A stretch of 64,000 nt of DNA from Candidatus Altimarinota bacterium (lineage in GTDB: Bacteria; Patescibacteriota; Gracilibacteria; BD1-5; UBA6164): contig JAQTXG010000005.1 of NCBI GenBank assembly GCA_028688895.1, positions 1 to 64,000 on the forward strand, given 5' to 3'. The position numbers and the translations under genes were made by a program. Under the pieces are notes generated by a model that did not search any database, was not told where the DNA came from, and saw only the letters and a list, made by a program, of their open reading frames with translations. Numbering within the stretch: the first letter of the stretch is position 1; the number at the start of each line of letters is the position of its first letter. Shown piece by piece: positions 24,051 to 36,609 of the stretch.

Positions 24051-25202
24051 TTACTTAATCAAATCATACAAACTAAAAACATTCACCTCCCGATCAAACT
24101 TTTCCCTAATAATCAATAAACTATGTCCCTTTAAATCCTCATACTCATCTAATACCCTTTTCAACTTTTCTTTCAAATCACTCACATCCCCCCTCTCAAA
24201 CAAAACCAAATCATCCTCACTAGTTATCTCTCTTGTTCATCATACATCACTTCCTACAACTACACATCATGTAGCCAATCATTCTATCACTGTCGTAGGC
24301 ATTCATTCTTGATAACTAGGATTTACAAGTACACAATTATTTTTACTTAAATAATCTAATACAAAATCTCTATCTTTAAATCACAAAAATTTTACATTTA
24401 ATCAAGTAGATATTTTTTGCAAGTTTTGTCTTTCTTCTCAATCTCAAATAATAACAAGTTCATTTTTCAATCCAGACAATTTGTAAGCTTCAATTAAATC
24501 AACAACTCATTTCAACACAACCAATCTTCAAACAAATACTATTTTAAAATCTCAACTTTTATCAATATCTATATTTGTTAAATCAAGCCCTCTATAAAAT
24601 ACATCTACCTGTTTATCTATAAACTCTCTATTAATAAATTTTCTACAAGCACCACTTATACCAATCAACTTATCCGCTCTCCTAAAAATCCATCTTCAAA
24701 TTATTTTATCATAAACAACTGACAAAAAAGTCTTTATTTTACTTCATAGTTTTACATAATCACTTCAATGCTCTATATGTATCCATTTTAATTTATTTTT
24801 ACGAGCAAATATTCATCAAAATAAACTAGAGAGAAAGAATCTAGTATGAGTAAAAACCATAGTTTCATCATTAGATTTCAAAATTCTCTCATTTAAATAT
24901 TTTTTAGTCAATCTGTAATCCTCTGACCAAAACTTAAAAACTGGAAAATTATTTATTAGTTCAAAACTAGGAACTAATAATACTTCATATCAATCTTTTC
25001 TATATCAAATAATCTTATCTTGATACAAGATTTTTTCATTTATATCCAATTGTAAGTCCTGCTCAATATAACTAACTACATTAATAAATCATCAAAAATC
25101 TTTCTTTATCCAGTATTTCCCTATCTCTTCTCACACTGTTTCAACTCATCATTTATGAGGTGGAAAATATGGCAAAAACTGAATAACATTTATTTTTTTC
25201 AT
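24051..25202 (-). CDS. GT4 family glycosyltransferase
   Basis: A 383-residue GT-B enzyme with the glycine-rich N-terminal loop FPPHKGGVETVGEEIGKYW, ADKLIGISGACRKFI, IVFVGRLVVLKGVVDLIEAY, LVIIGDGEERQNL and NPSYQEGMPTTVIEGLATG as the ExxxxxxxE site. It is a standard GT4 architecture. Codon use in the last 100 bases is noticeably richer in G than the neighbours (FERGDVSDLKEK, KFDREV). It lies in the minus-strand block with galE, so a hexose donor is plausible but not shown. Confidence 0.93.
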
Positions 25203-25284
25203 CTAAATTATTTACTACTATAAAACTTCCAACAATACTCAAAACTAGTATAACCACATACCAAATTATTTCAAAATTTATTTT

Positions 25285-25665
25285 CTATTTCCTTATTTTT
25301 ATACTTGCTAATTCACTTCTAATATATTCTACATCATACGCAAAGATTTTAGATAATCATTCTTTATCAAAAACTTTTACTTTTTCCTTTAATTCATCTA
25401 TTTCAGATTTAAGAAATCTTTCATATGTTCAATAAATAGAACTTACAGAAAATCAAAATGAACTAATAATAGAAAAATAAGCATCATCTTTTAATTTATC
25501 TATTATTGAATTATCCAACTTATAAAAAGATTTTCATATCAGATTTCCTGACATAAACATAACAACAAATCTAAAATCTTTAAATTGTTCATATTCTAAA
25601 TCTGTTAAATCATTTTTATTTTTAAAAGCCTCACTCTCTTTTGAATAAGTTGATAAATATAACAT
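25285..25665 (-). CDS. small hypothetical helical protein
   Basis: A 126-residue protein from the ATG at 25665. The frame stays open and protein-like to 25731, where the next upstream in-frame stop lies, so an unusual ATT start adding 22 residues is possible. It is all-helical in appearance, with EYEQFKDFRFVVMFMSGNLIGKSF and FLKSEIDELKEKVKVF near the end, recalling small four-helix proteins such as HEPN or four-helix-bundle families, but no diagnostic motif is seen. It lies between a GT4 gene and galE on the same strand. Confidence 0.5.
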
Positions 25666-25837
25666 ATCTATAATTTCTCTCAAATATCATTTTACATTAT
25701 TTAAATATTCTAAAAAATCTAGTTTTATAATGTTATTCTAGGTATTTTTAAAGTTTATACAAATTCCATTGTAGGTATTTTTTACTTTTTTTAAAATATA
25801 ATACAAAAAAAGACTAGAAAAATCCAGTCCTATTTTA

Positions 25838-26914
<1,077 letters not shown>

Positions 26915-27078
26915 AAATTATTTTACTAAGAAAAATATTTTAAAAAGTATAAAGAAAAATCCAAAAAACTCAATTATTTATTTTTAACTAGTATTTATTT
27001 ATAATTAGCGTATTGGTTATTAATAAGTATAATTAAAAATTAACAACATCTCTTATAGTAAAATAATAATATAATAAT

Positions 27079-27978
27079 ATGGAAAAACAACTTAATGATA
27101 ATGACAAAATTGATTTAACTAATAATAGACAGATAAATATTGCATATTTAATATTGGTACACCGTTTACCAAAACAATTTAAGAGAATGTTTAAATCTTT
27201 ATATGTTCCAAATAATTACTATCTAATTCATATAGATAAAAAAGCAGACCAAAAAATACATAGCGAAATAAAAGAATTTATAAAAGATTTTCAAAATACA
27301 TATATATTAGAAAGTGAAAGTATTGTTTGGTGAGGTTATAGTATGGTACAAGTAGAACTAAATGGGATAAAAAAATTATTAGAAATAAGTGCAAAATGGG
27401 ATTTTTTCATAAACTTAAGTGGTCAAGATTTTCCTATGAAATCACAAAAAGAAATAACAAATTATTTATCAAAAAATATAAATAATAGTTATCTAAAAAT
27501 AGCAGAACAATTATTAGAAAGACCTGAAACTATGAATAGAATAGAAAATTATTTTATAGATAATTGAGATAATGTATCACAAATTATAAGTAAAAAAAGA
27601 GATTATATGGAAAATGTAATTCCTTATATTGGTTGACAATGGATGATATTAACTAGAAAATGCTGTGAATTTATAATTAATAATATAGAAACAAAGAAAT
27701 TTGAAAAATTTTATACAAATACACTTATAGCAGACGAATCATTTTTTCAAACTTTGCTTATGAATTCTTCATTCTCATGAAAAATAATTAATGATGATAA
27801 AAGAAGTATTATTTGGGTAGCAGAATGAGATATTAAACTCAGACCTAAAACTTTTAATAATACTGATATAGACTTTTTATCTATAAATGGAAATCTATTT
27901 GCTAGGAAATTTGATGATAATATAGATTCAGATATAATAAATCAGATAATGGTAAATTTTGATTCACCAGTGAAATAA
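27079..27978 (+). CDS. GT14-type core-2/I-branching glycosyltransferase
   Basis: A 299-residue protein: NIAYLILVHRLPKQFKRMFKSLY, YYLIHIDKKAD, a VWGGYSMVQVELNGIKKLL segment, FFINLSGQDFPMKS, GGQWMILTRKC and a TLIADESFFQTLLMNS Asp-Glu motif. This order is the bacterial branch of GT14 (xylosyl- or N-acetylglucosaminyl-transferase). It would add a branching sugar. In Gram-negative bacteria such enzymes occur in capsule loci. It is a single gene with its own terminator, divergent from galE. Confidence 0.88.
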
Positions 27979-27988
27979 AATAAATATA

Positions 27989-28024
27989 TAAAAAAAACTA
28001 AAAGCTACGCTTTTAGTTTTTTTC
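27989..28024 (+). terminator. bidirectional terminator
   Basis: AAAAAAACTAAAAGC-TAC-GCTTTTAGTTTTTTT, perfect 15 bp stem. The last codons and stop of the convergent membrane-protein gene lie inside the hairpin. Confidence 0.92.
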
Positions 28025-28829
28025 TTGCTAACAAATTGAATCATATATAACAAATCAAAAATCATAAACTAATCAATCATAATAATAGATTTTTTGATTC
28101 TAAAAGTAAAAAATCGTTTACAAATGGAATAATAATAAGTAAAAATACTCAAAAAATCAAGAAATCATGATAAATACTTGATTTGTTATCAATAAAAAAC
28201 TTATTAAAATCTAAATAATTAAAAATAAACAAAACAACAAAAAATGAATAAACAAGATAATTAAGCAAAAAACTATAATAAAAACTAAATACAAAAAAGA
28301 TAATAAAAAAAACCGAAATAAAATTTAATAAAAAAATACTATGCTTAGAAATTATTCTATCTAGATTTAAATACAAATTCAATAAATAATCTATTACTCA
28401 AACCAAAAAAGCATAAAAACCAAAAGCTAGTAATTTATTATAAATATCTACATCAAAGTCTAAAAAATATAACAATATAGAACTTGATGACAGAATTATT
28501 CAAAAAATAAACAAATTGTCATATTGAATTTTTATAAATACTAGAAAAATAAAAAATAACAATAGTAAAAAAGAAACAACATCAAAAGTAATAATATAAG
28601 TAAAAAATATTAATAAAAAAGCAGATAAAAAAATAAAAATATAATTTTTTTTAATACTTAAACTTGATAATTTTTTAGAAAAAATATACTTAAATCATAA
28701 TACAACAATTCAAAAATACAAAACTAATAAGTACAAAAAATCTACCTTTAAAAAGCTATATAAAGCCAAAGTAACAATATATAAAAACAAAAATAAAAAA
28801 TAAAATTTTATATAAATTCAATTAATCAT
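28005..28829 (-). CDS. polytopic membrane protein, unknown function
   Basis: A 274-residue, extremely Phe/Leu/Ile-rich protein, hydrophobic almost throughout, with roughly eight to nine membrane segments. Polar positions are few: an FLKVDFLYLL loop, KKLSSLSIKKN, LNLDRIISKH, and ENDFL/ESKN near the C-terminus. No family motif was recognised. The codons are strongly T-biased on the coding strand, with Phe alone making up a large share. It lies next to surface-biogenesis genes, so a role there is possible but not shown. Confidence 0.7.
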
Positions 28830-28882
28830 ATTTTTTTAATTTAATTATTATAAACAAAAACAAAAAAAGTTTTTAAATATAC

Positions 28883-28910
28883 TTGACTTTTATTATTTTT
28901 TAAGTATAGT
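28883..28910 (+). promoter_or_regulatory. sigma70-like promoter of the fibrinogen-domain gene
   Basis: TTGACT at 28883-28888 and TATAGT at 28905-28910 with a 16-base spacer, about 54 bases before the ATG at 28964. Confidence 0.55.
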
Positions 28911-28963
28911 ATATTTAATATTTATTTAGTTATTTATTTTATTATTTATATATTATACTTATT

Positions 28964-30241
28964 ATGAATAAATTCAACAATTTTAAAAATTTTATTACAG
29001 GTAGATGAGAAATAGTTATTACAACTTGAGTAGTAGTTATCAGCTTGGTTATACTATACTCATATTTTTTATCGTCTAATGAAACTTCAAGAGACGCTAT
29101 TAGATATACAAATTTGTTAAAAATAAATGATGATTTAAAATTGTATTATTCAAAAAACAATACTTATCCTCTTCCAGACGATTCAGTTAATATAACTGCT
29201 AGTTGAGAAATACTGACATATCAATGAAATGCTTGAGAAGATGTATTCAAAAGCTTGTGAACAGAACTGATAAAAGATCCAAAATCATATAAATTATTCA
29301 ATTACTTGAATTATTTCACATATGCTACTGATGAGAAAAAGCAAAAATTTCAATTAATGACTTTTTATGAATGAGATCCAGAAAATAAATATGAACCTAC
29401 AACTAATAGAAAACCAATCAATTATTGAGACAAAATATGAATAGCAATAGAAAACAACACTTCTAGACCAATCCAAGAAACAAAACTTTGATTAGACATT
29501 TTAAATACACTTGATTCATACTCTATATATTTAGATGAAAAAAATATACTTGTTTGAGACAAATTAAATTTAAAACAATTAATTTCAAATACGGAAAAAT
29601 CACAAGCAGTATCATGTCTAGAAATAAAAAATTCAGGATTAAATATAAGTGGTAATTATTTCATAAATCCATTACTAGAATCAGATCTAAAAATACCAAA
29701 AAAACCTCTAAAAGTATACTGTGATATGGAAAGTGACTGAGGTTGATGGACTAGACTATATTTCAAAAAATGAAAAGAAACATGCTTCAATGATGATAAT
29801 TTTTACAATCCATTTATTATAGAAAAAGTAATTACAAAAGATTTTGCAATCAGTGATAATATTGAAACACTTAAAAGTGAATGATCATGGATTTTGAAAG
29901 ATATTGATCTAAAAAATGAATGATACAATACCAGAAAAATGGCAAATATAGCAAATTGTAAAACACCAATGTGAACAAAGTGGTCAAATGAATATGATTG
30001 ATGATATGTTTCAATCAGATGAACACTTTCAACAATGTGAACATGGACAAAAATGTTTTCTGGATGTGAATTTTATAAAAATGTATGAGAAAAACTAGTA
30101 GTATTCAATATATGATGAATGAAAGATTACAATATGACATGAGAATTCATTCATACATTATGTAACAATTACTCAGAAAAAGACAATTCTATAACATCTA
30201 AATGGGATTGGGACAATACTAGAGTTATCTGGGTAAGATAA
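28964..30241 (+). CDS. surface protein: pilin-like N-terminus plus fibrinogen-like domain
   Basis: A 425-residue secreted or anchored protein. Residues about 15-37 form a single hydrophobic segment after a short polar N-terminus (GRGEIVITTGVVVISLVIL), followed by a pseudopilin-like helix and LKLYYSKNNTYPLP, a motif common in type IV pilin-like proteins. The C-terminal part (about residues 225-425) contains VYCDMESDGGGWTRL near 247 and cysteines spaced as in fibrinogen-related (FReD/COLF1) domains. A ligand- or glycan-binding role at the cell surface is inferred. It precedes a row of glycosyltransferases. Confidence 0.82.
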
Positions 30242-30262
30242 AATATCAAATAATAATATAAT

Positions 30263-31195
30263 ATGAAAACAATTTCAATTATAATTCCTGCATACAGAGA
30301 AGAACAAAATATTCCTATAATATTTGAAACATTGAGAAAAATATTATCAAGTCTTTCAGATAAATATGATAGTGAAATAATTTTTGTGAACGACTGAAGT
30401 ATAGATAAAACTTGGGATGAAATACTGAAACTATGCAAAAAAAATGATAATGTAAAATGATTAAATCTCAGTAGAAATTTCTGACATCAACAAGCTTTAA
30501 CTGCAGGTTATATGAAAGCAAGTGGAGATTTAATTATCAGTATGGATGCTGATATGCAAGATCCACCAATTCTAATACTAAAAATGATTAAAAAATGGGA
30601 AAAGTGATTTGAAGTAGTATATGCTAGAAGAATAAAAAGACATGACAGATTTCTAAAAAAATATACAGCAATAGCATATTACAAATTACTAGCAAATTTT
30701 TCAGATACAAAAATCCCTAGAGATGTTTGAGATTTCAGACTTATAGATAAAAAAGTATTAAAAGCTTTCAAAAAATTAAAAGAAAAAGACAGATATATCA
30801 GATGAATATTTGCATGGATGTGATTTAAAACTACTTTCGTAGATTATGAAAGACCAGAAAGATTTTTATGAGAAACTTCATACACATGGAGAAAAATGAT
30901 AAAACTGGCAATGGATTGAATACTAAATTTTTCTACATTTCCTCTAAAAATTTGAGCTATCATAGGTTTTTTCATAATCATTCTATCAAATATTTTCTTT
31001 TTATATATCACTTATGATTTCTTCATAAATTGAGCTGATTATCCATTATATAAATGGATAAATGTTGTACTTTTATGATTTATGTGATTATTATTCATAT
31101 TTTTATGGATACTTTGAGAATACATCTGAAGAATATACAATGAAACTAGAGAAAGACCACTTTATATAATTTCTGAGAAAGTTAATTTTAAATAA
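30263..31195 (+). CDS. polyprenyl-phosphate glycosyltransferase (GtrB/DPM1-like GT2)
   Basis: A 310-residue protein. It has an N-terminal GT2 domain: SIIIPAYREEQNIPIIFE, IIFVNDGSIDKTW, NLSRNFGHQQALTAGYMKA, SMDADMQDPP (the DxD metal site) and VYARRIKR. Two C-terminal membrane segments lie at about residues 235-295, the GtrB/YkcC layout. Such enzymes load a sugar onto undecaprenyl phosphate for use outside the membrane by GT39/GT83-type transferases, and two of those are encoded 5-8 kb downstream. The next gene starts 4 bases after its stop. Confidence 0.93.
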
Positions 31196-31199
31196 ATCT

Positions 31200-32357
31200 A
31201 TGAAAAAAATATTAATTTTAAACTATGAATACCCACCATTATGATGATGAGCATGAGTAGTGAGTAAAGAATATGCCGAATGACTAGTTAAATTATGAAA
31301 TCATGTAACAGTTATTACAACATGGTTTGAATGAGAACCTGAAATTAAAGAAATATGAAACTTAAAAATAATCAGATTAAAATCTCTCAGAAAAAAATCA
31401 TTTCAATCAAATCCAATAGAAATGCTATCTTGGGCATATAAATCAATAATTTTTCTAAAAAAATATCTAAAACATTACAATTTTGATTTAGTAATTGCAT
31501 TTTTCAGTATACCTGGTTGAATCGTAGCTAAATACATAAAAGACAAATTCAATATTCCATACATATTATCCACACATTGACATGATATTCCAGGATTTTT
31601 CCCAGAACAAATGAGAAAATTTCATATACTTACAAATTGGTACACAAAAAAAATCTGGAAAAAAGCAGAAAAAATCCTAGTTTTAACAACTGAAATGAAA
31701 AAATTAGCCGACAAATTCTGAAATCCAAACAAAAATATAATACTAGCAAATTGATGTTATAGTGAGTTTTTCTATCCTGATGTATCAAAAAAGAAAGATA
31801 TGTTTACAATACTTTTTGCATGAAGATTGGTAATACAAAAAGACCCATTTACAATGTTAAAAGCTATTAAAATACTTAAAACAAAAACAAGTAATTTCAT
31901 AGTAAATATAGCTTGAGATGGTCCTATGAAAAAAGAAATAGAACTATATATAAAACAAAACAATTTATCAGAAAATATCAAATTTACAGGTTGGTTAACA
32001 AAAGAAGAAATAAGAGATTATTATCAATCATCACATATACAAATTTGTACTTCCAAAGTCGAAGCAATGAGCGTTGCAATTCTTGAATCACTTTACAGTT
32101 GATTATATATACTTTCAACTCCTATAAGTGGTAATACTGATATGATAGTAGAATGAAAAACTTGAGAATTTTTCAATATATGAGATTATAAAACTCTATG
32201 AAATAAATTGATAGATATTAGTGAAATTTATAGGGATAAAAAACATGATAATAAAATAATAGAACAATTAAAAGATAAATACAATCGGGAAAATATAATT
32301 TTTGAATTAAATAATATTACAAAAAATGTCATTAAAAATCTTACACATAATTGATAA
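31200..32357 (+). CDS. GT4 family glycosyltransferase
   Basis: A 385-residue enzyme with the N-terminal YEYPPLGGGAGVVSKEYA loop (three consecutive TGA glycines), HGHDIPGF, ILFAGRLVIQKDPFTMLKAI, VNIAGDGPMKKEI, FTGWLTKEEI and CTSKVEAMSVAILESL as the ExxxxxxxE site. Full GT-B fold, high confidence. Its end overlaps the next GT4 by 32 bases in another frame. The final residue is a TGA glycine before TAA. Confidence 0.94.
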
Positions 32358-33411
32358 TTTGGGCTTATGATGAGCTCAAACAGTTGTTAAATGAATCTTT
32401 GAAATACAAGTTTCAAATAATGATATTTATCTGTATACTATCAGAAAAACAGAAATTCAAACATCAATAAATCATAAAAATATTATTTTAGATAATTCAA
32501 AAAATAAATACAACTTCCCTATTTTGAAACTAAGAGATTTTATCAAAAAAAATGATATACAAATACTTCACTGTCATCTAGCAAAATCACAAATAATCTG
32601 AGCATTACTAAAAAAAATATACTTTCCAAAAATAAAATTAGTATTTCATGAACACTGAGAAATATTTGAGAACTGAAAAATATATCCATTTTTGATGAAT
32701 TTATTCAAAAATATAGTAGATATATATATAGCAGTATCAAAAGCTACAAAAAAAATTATTTTAGAAAAAACAAATTATAATCCAGAAAAGATAAAAATAT
32801 TATACAACTTTGTAGACTTAGATAAATTTAAAAAAATATGAGATATAAATATTAAAAAAGAAAGAAAGAAATACAATTTAAACAATGATGATATTGTTAT
32901 ATGATTTGCAAGTAGGTTAAATAAATCAAAGTGATATATAGATTTCTTGGAATCAGCCAATAAATTAATAAAAAAATGATATGATTACAAGTTTCTAATA
33001 GCCTGAGATTGATGAGATAAAGATAAAATAATAGAATATATAAGAAAAAATAATCTATCCAAAAATATAAAACTTATATGATATGTAAAAGATATGACAG
33101 CTTTTTACAACACTATAAATTGTTTTGTATTCCCTAGCCATAGAGAATCACTTTGAATTACATGAATAGAAGCAAACGCATGTGCTTGTCCAGTAGTTGC
33201 ATCAAACATAGATTGACTAAATGAAATAATGATAGACAACAAAAATGCAATATTATTCGAAAAACAAAATACAAAAGAGTTAGCAGAAAGTATAGAAAAA
33301 ATCATCGGTAATCTAGAAATAAAAAACAGTTTAATAAAAAATTGATTAACAGAAGTAAAAAAATATAGTTTAAAAAAGTATATAATTAATTTAAATAAAA
33401 TATATGAATAA
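32326..33411 (+). CDS. GT4 family glycosyltransferase
   Basis: A 361-residue GT-B enzyme: KILHIIDNLGLGGAQTVVKGIFE is the typical start of GT4 (TGA pair in the GGAQ loop), then ILHCHLAKSQIIG, HEHGEIFENGKI, IGFASRLNKSKGYIDFLE, FLIAGDGGDKD, LIGYVKDMTAFYNTINCFVFPSHRESLGITGIEANACACPVVA-like acceptor/donor segments. It overlaps the gene before (32 bases) and after (8 bases), so it is in a tightly coupled run. Confidence 0.94.
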
Positions 33412-34366
33412 TAATATTCCATTAATAAGTATTGTTATTATTAATTATAATTGATTAAAATATCTAAAAAGAACAATACCAAAAATTGTTAATCTAAGTT
33501 ATAAAAATAAAGAAATAATTATAGTAGATAATGGCTCAAAAGACTGAAGCATAGAATATATAAATTCATTGAACAATGTAAATTTAATTCAGAGTAGCAA
33601 AATAAGAGAAAAAAATTATGCCAGCAATTTATGAATAAATAATGCAAAATGAGAATATATATTACTCTGTGACAATGATTTATTAATAGTAGAAGATAAT
33701 TTATTAGAAAACTTATTAAATCAATATAATTATGATAATAAAACATGAATATTATGATTATCATTTGTAAACGAATTTGAAAAAAAGACTATATGATATG
33801 GTAATTATTTATGATTATTTTATACAAAAGAAAAGAAATCTCTAAAATTAGATGATTTAGCAAAATTAAATTGAATAGAAATATCATTTCCTTCATGAAT
33901 ATGATTTTTTATAAAAAAAGAAATATGGAATAAGTTAGGCTGATATGATGATTTCTTAAAATTTTGATGAGATGACAGTGATATCTGAATTAAATCATAT
34001 ATGTTTTGATTCAAAAACTTTTTATACACAAAATCTATTCAAATTCATATTTGAATGTCTGAGAGACAAGATAACAATAAATTTAGAATAAAATTTAGAG
34101 ATATGTTTTTTGCTGATTTATATACCATGACAAAAAATTATACAAAATACAATTTAATCATAACTATTGTTTTGTATAGTATTTTTTACTTCATTAGATC
34201 AATAAAACAATCACTATTTAGATTTCACATATGACCATTTTTTGCATTTTTTGAAGCTTATTATTTATACATCAAAAATATAAATTATAATCTAAATAAA
34301 AGAATAGATATACAATGAAAAAGGATTATTAAAGAAGATATATTTATATTTAAATCAATACATTAA
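33404..34366 (+). CDS. GT2 family glycosyltransferase (rhamnosyltransferase-like)
   Basis: A 320-residue enzyme: SIVIINYNGLKYLKRTI, IIIVDNGSKDGSIEYI, NYASNLGINNAKGEYILLCDNDLLI as DxD, and FKFGGDDSDIGIKSYMFG with the acceptor-side base. These are the pattern of the WcaE/rhamnosyltransferase subgroup. A hydrophobic segment near residues 250-265 may bind the membrane. It starts 8 bases inside the preceding gene. Confidence 0.9.
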
Positions 34367-34381
34367 AAATAAAACATAACT

Positions 34382-35569
34382 ATGAATCAATTAAAAAAAG
34401 TTAAAGACTTATTCTTACAAATATTATTAATTATCTTTTCTTACATCGTAAAAAAAGATAATAATCTGATGATTTTTTGAGCATGAGTATGAAATTCATT
34501 TAAATGAAATACAAAATATTTATTTTTATACTGAACAAGAGAAAAAAAATATAATTGTTTTTGGATAACTAGAAACAAAGAATTATATAAATCCCTAAAA
34601 AATAATTGATACCCAGTACTATATTTATATAGTATATTTTGATTCTACAAATTACTTAAAAGTAATATTTTGTTTATAGAAATGTGAGCACAAGACTGTG
34701 TATATACATGACAAATTTTTTGAAACTTAAATTTTTTTAATTTACGGCATTGAACACCACTTAAAAAAATTTGAGATGATATGATAAAAGAAAATATATG
34801 AAATTCAATAAATATATTGTACAAAATAAGAAATATTCTATGAAAAAAATTTAAATCATCAGCAAACTTAAAATATATATCTAGTCCTTCAACATTTGTT
34901 TCAAAAATTCTCAAAAAAGCATTTGATAATGATAATGTATATATTACATGATATCCTAGAAATGATATATTTTTTGATAAAAGTTTAATTATAGATGATT
35001 TTTATATTAGTTTGGATTTATGAAATTATGATAAAATAATCACTTATTGCCCTACTTTTAGAGACAATTCAAATATATCTCCATTTACGAAAGATTTTTT
35101 AATTAAATTAAATATATATTGTAAAGAAAAAAATTATTTATTTTTAATAAAACTACATCCGTATGATAAAAGTTTAGATTTAAATTTGAATATCTATTCA
35201 AACATTAAAAGTATCGAAAAAAAAGTAGATTTACAAGAATTATTGGTATATACAGATATATTAATTACTGATTACTCAAGTGTATTTTTTGACTATATTA
35301 TAACAAATAAACCAATAATATATTATTCATATGATTACGAATTTTACATAAAAAATTGTAGATGACTATATTTAGACTATTACAAAGAAATACCTTGACC
35401 TTTTATAAAAGAAGAAAATGAGTTAATTCAATGTATAAATAATATAAATGATTGGTTTTATGATGAAAATTACCAAAACAAATATAAAGAATTTAATGAT
35501 AAATTTAATAAATATAAAGACTGAAAATCATGTGAAAGAGTATTTAGTTTAATTTCTAAAAATATATAA
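34382..35569 (+). CDS. CDP-glycerol:polyglycerophosphate glycerophosphotransferase-like (TagB/TagF family)
   Basis: A 395-residue protein of the PF04464-type family: LMIFGAGVGNSFKGNTKYLFLY, NLRHGTPLKKIGDD, ITYCPTFRDN, FLIKLHPYDKS, LLVYTDILITDYSSVFFDY, then GPFIKEENEL. The HGTPLK and TDYSS motifs are the catalytic/CDP-binding hallmarks of TagB/TagF enzymes, which transfer glycerol- or ribitol-phosphate from CDP-alditols. Next to tagD (1 base away) and with gpsA 6 kb away it suggests glycerol-phosphate transfer to a surface glycan. Whether it primes or polymerises cannot be told. Confidence 0.93.
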
Positions 35570-35570
35570 A

Positions 35571-35963
35571 ATGAAAAAGATATTAACATATGGGACTTTT
35601 GATTTAACACATATTTGACATATAAAAATTTTAAAAAGGGCTAAAGAATTATGAGATTATTTAATAGTAGGTGTATCTACAGATGAATTTAATAATTTAA
35701 AATGAAAAAAATGTGAATTTCCTTATGACCATAGAAAAGAAATAATTGAATCTATTAAATACGTAGACTTAGTTATTCCTGAATCTAATTGGGAACAAAA
35801 AATAGATGATGTAAATAAATATAATGTTGATATAATGGTCATGTGAGATGATTGGGAATGAAAATTTGATTATTTAAAAGAATATTGTGAAGTAATATAT
35901 TTACCTAGAACCTGAGGAATATCAACAACTCAAATAAAAAATAATATATCAAACAAAAAATAG
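35571..35963 (+). CDS. tagD: glycerol-3-phosphate cytidylyltransferase
   Basis: A 130-residue single-domain cytidylyltransferase, exactly TagD size. YGTFDLTHIGHIKILKRAKELG holds the HxGH motif, VGVSTDEFN follows, and PRTGGISTTQIK is the RTxGISTT signature near the C-terminus. It makes CDP-glycerol from CTP and sn-glycerol-3-phosphate for the TagF-like enzyme encoded just upstream. The related LicC or FAD synthetases differ in these motifs. The acetyltransferase starts 1 base later. Confidence 0.95.
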
Positions 35964-35964
35964 T

Positions 35965-36591
35965 ATGAAAATAATATATATTTTAATGCCAAATTTCATA
36001 AAAAATATTCTAAAATATTTAGTTTTTTTAATAAAATATAAAAAAAGTATAAATATAAATAGCTTAATAAATTTGCCTATTTCATATATTTACAATAAAA
36101 AAATAAAAATTGGAAAAAATGTAAATATATGAATATGAAACTATTTCACATGAAACATAGAAATATGAGATAATTCATATATTAATTCATCAAACACAAA
36201 ATTAAACTGATGAGAAAAAAATAAAATAATAATATGAAAATATTGTTCTATCTCATGGAATGTATCAATAATTTCAAAAAATGAACATAACTACAATTTA
36301 ATCTCAACAAGTCCATTTATAGATAATACAGATATTTGAAAAGACACAATTATATGAAACGATGTCTGGATTTGAGCTAATTCAATTATTCTACCATGAA
36401 TAAATATTTGAAACTGAGCAATAATATGAGCATGATCAGTAGTAACAAAAAATATTGATGATTATGCAATAGTTTGAGGAAATCCAGCGAAAATAATTAA
36501 ATATAGATTTAACAAAGAAAAAATTGAGAAACTAAAAAAATTGAATCGGTGGGACTGGAATATAGAAAAAATAAAAAAATATCCAATTTAA
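35965..36591 (+). CDS. hexapeptide-repeat O-acetyltransferase
   Basis: A 208-residue left-handed beta-helix protein. Repeats of the [LIV]-G-x4 type run from about residue 50 to 180, many glycines being TGA: IGKNVNIGIGNYFTGNIEIG, then IGKDTIIGNDVWIGANS and LPGINIGNGAIIGAGSVV. The last is followed by DDYAIVGGNPAKIIKYRF, the C-terminal signature of the CatB/LacA/NodL acetyltransferase group. It probably O-acetylates a glycan residue or CDP-linked sugar. It ends a convergent pair, with a strong terminator overlapping its stop. Confidence 0.93.
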
Positions 36592-36609
36592 TTAAATTGG
36601 ATATTTTTT
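36575..36609 (+). terminator. bidirectional terminator
   Basis: AAATATCCAATTTAA-TTAAATTGGATATTT palindrome followed by a T run. It covers the stop of the acetyltransferase and abuts the stop of the convergent gene. Confidence 0.9.

Noticed and set aside
33105-34914. Minus-strand hydrophobic frames within the glycosyltransferase run
   Set aside because: They lie opposite conserved GT4, GT2 and TagF-like genes and show no motif; they are antisense shadows of an AT-rich coding strand.
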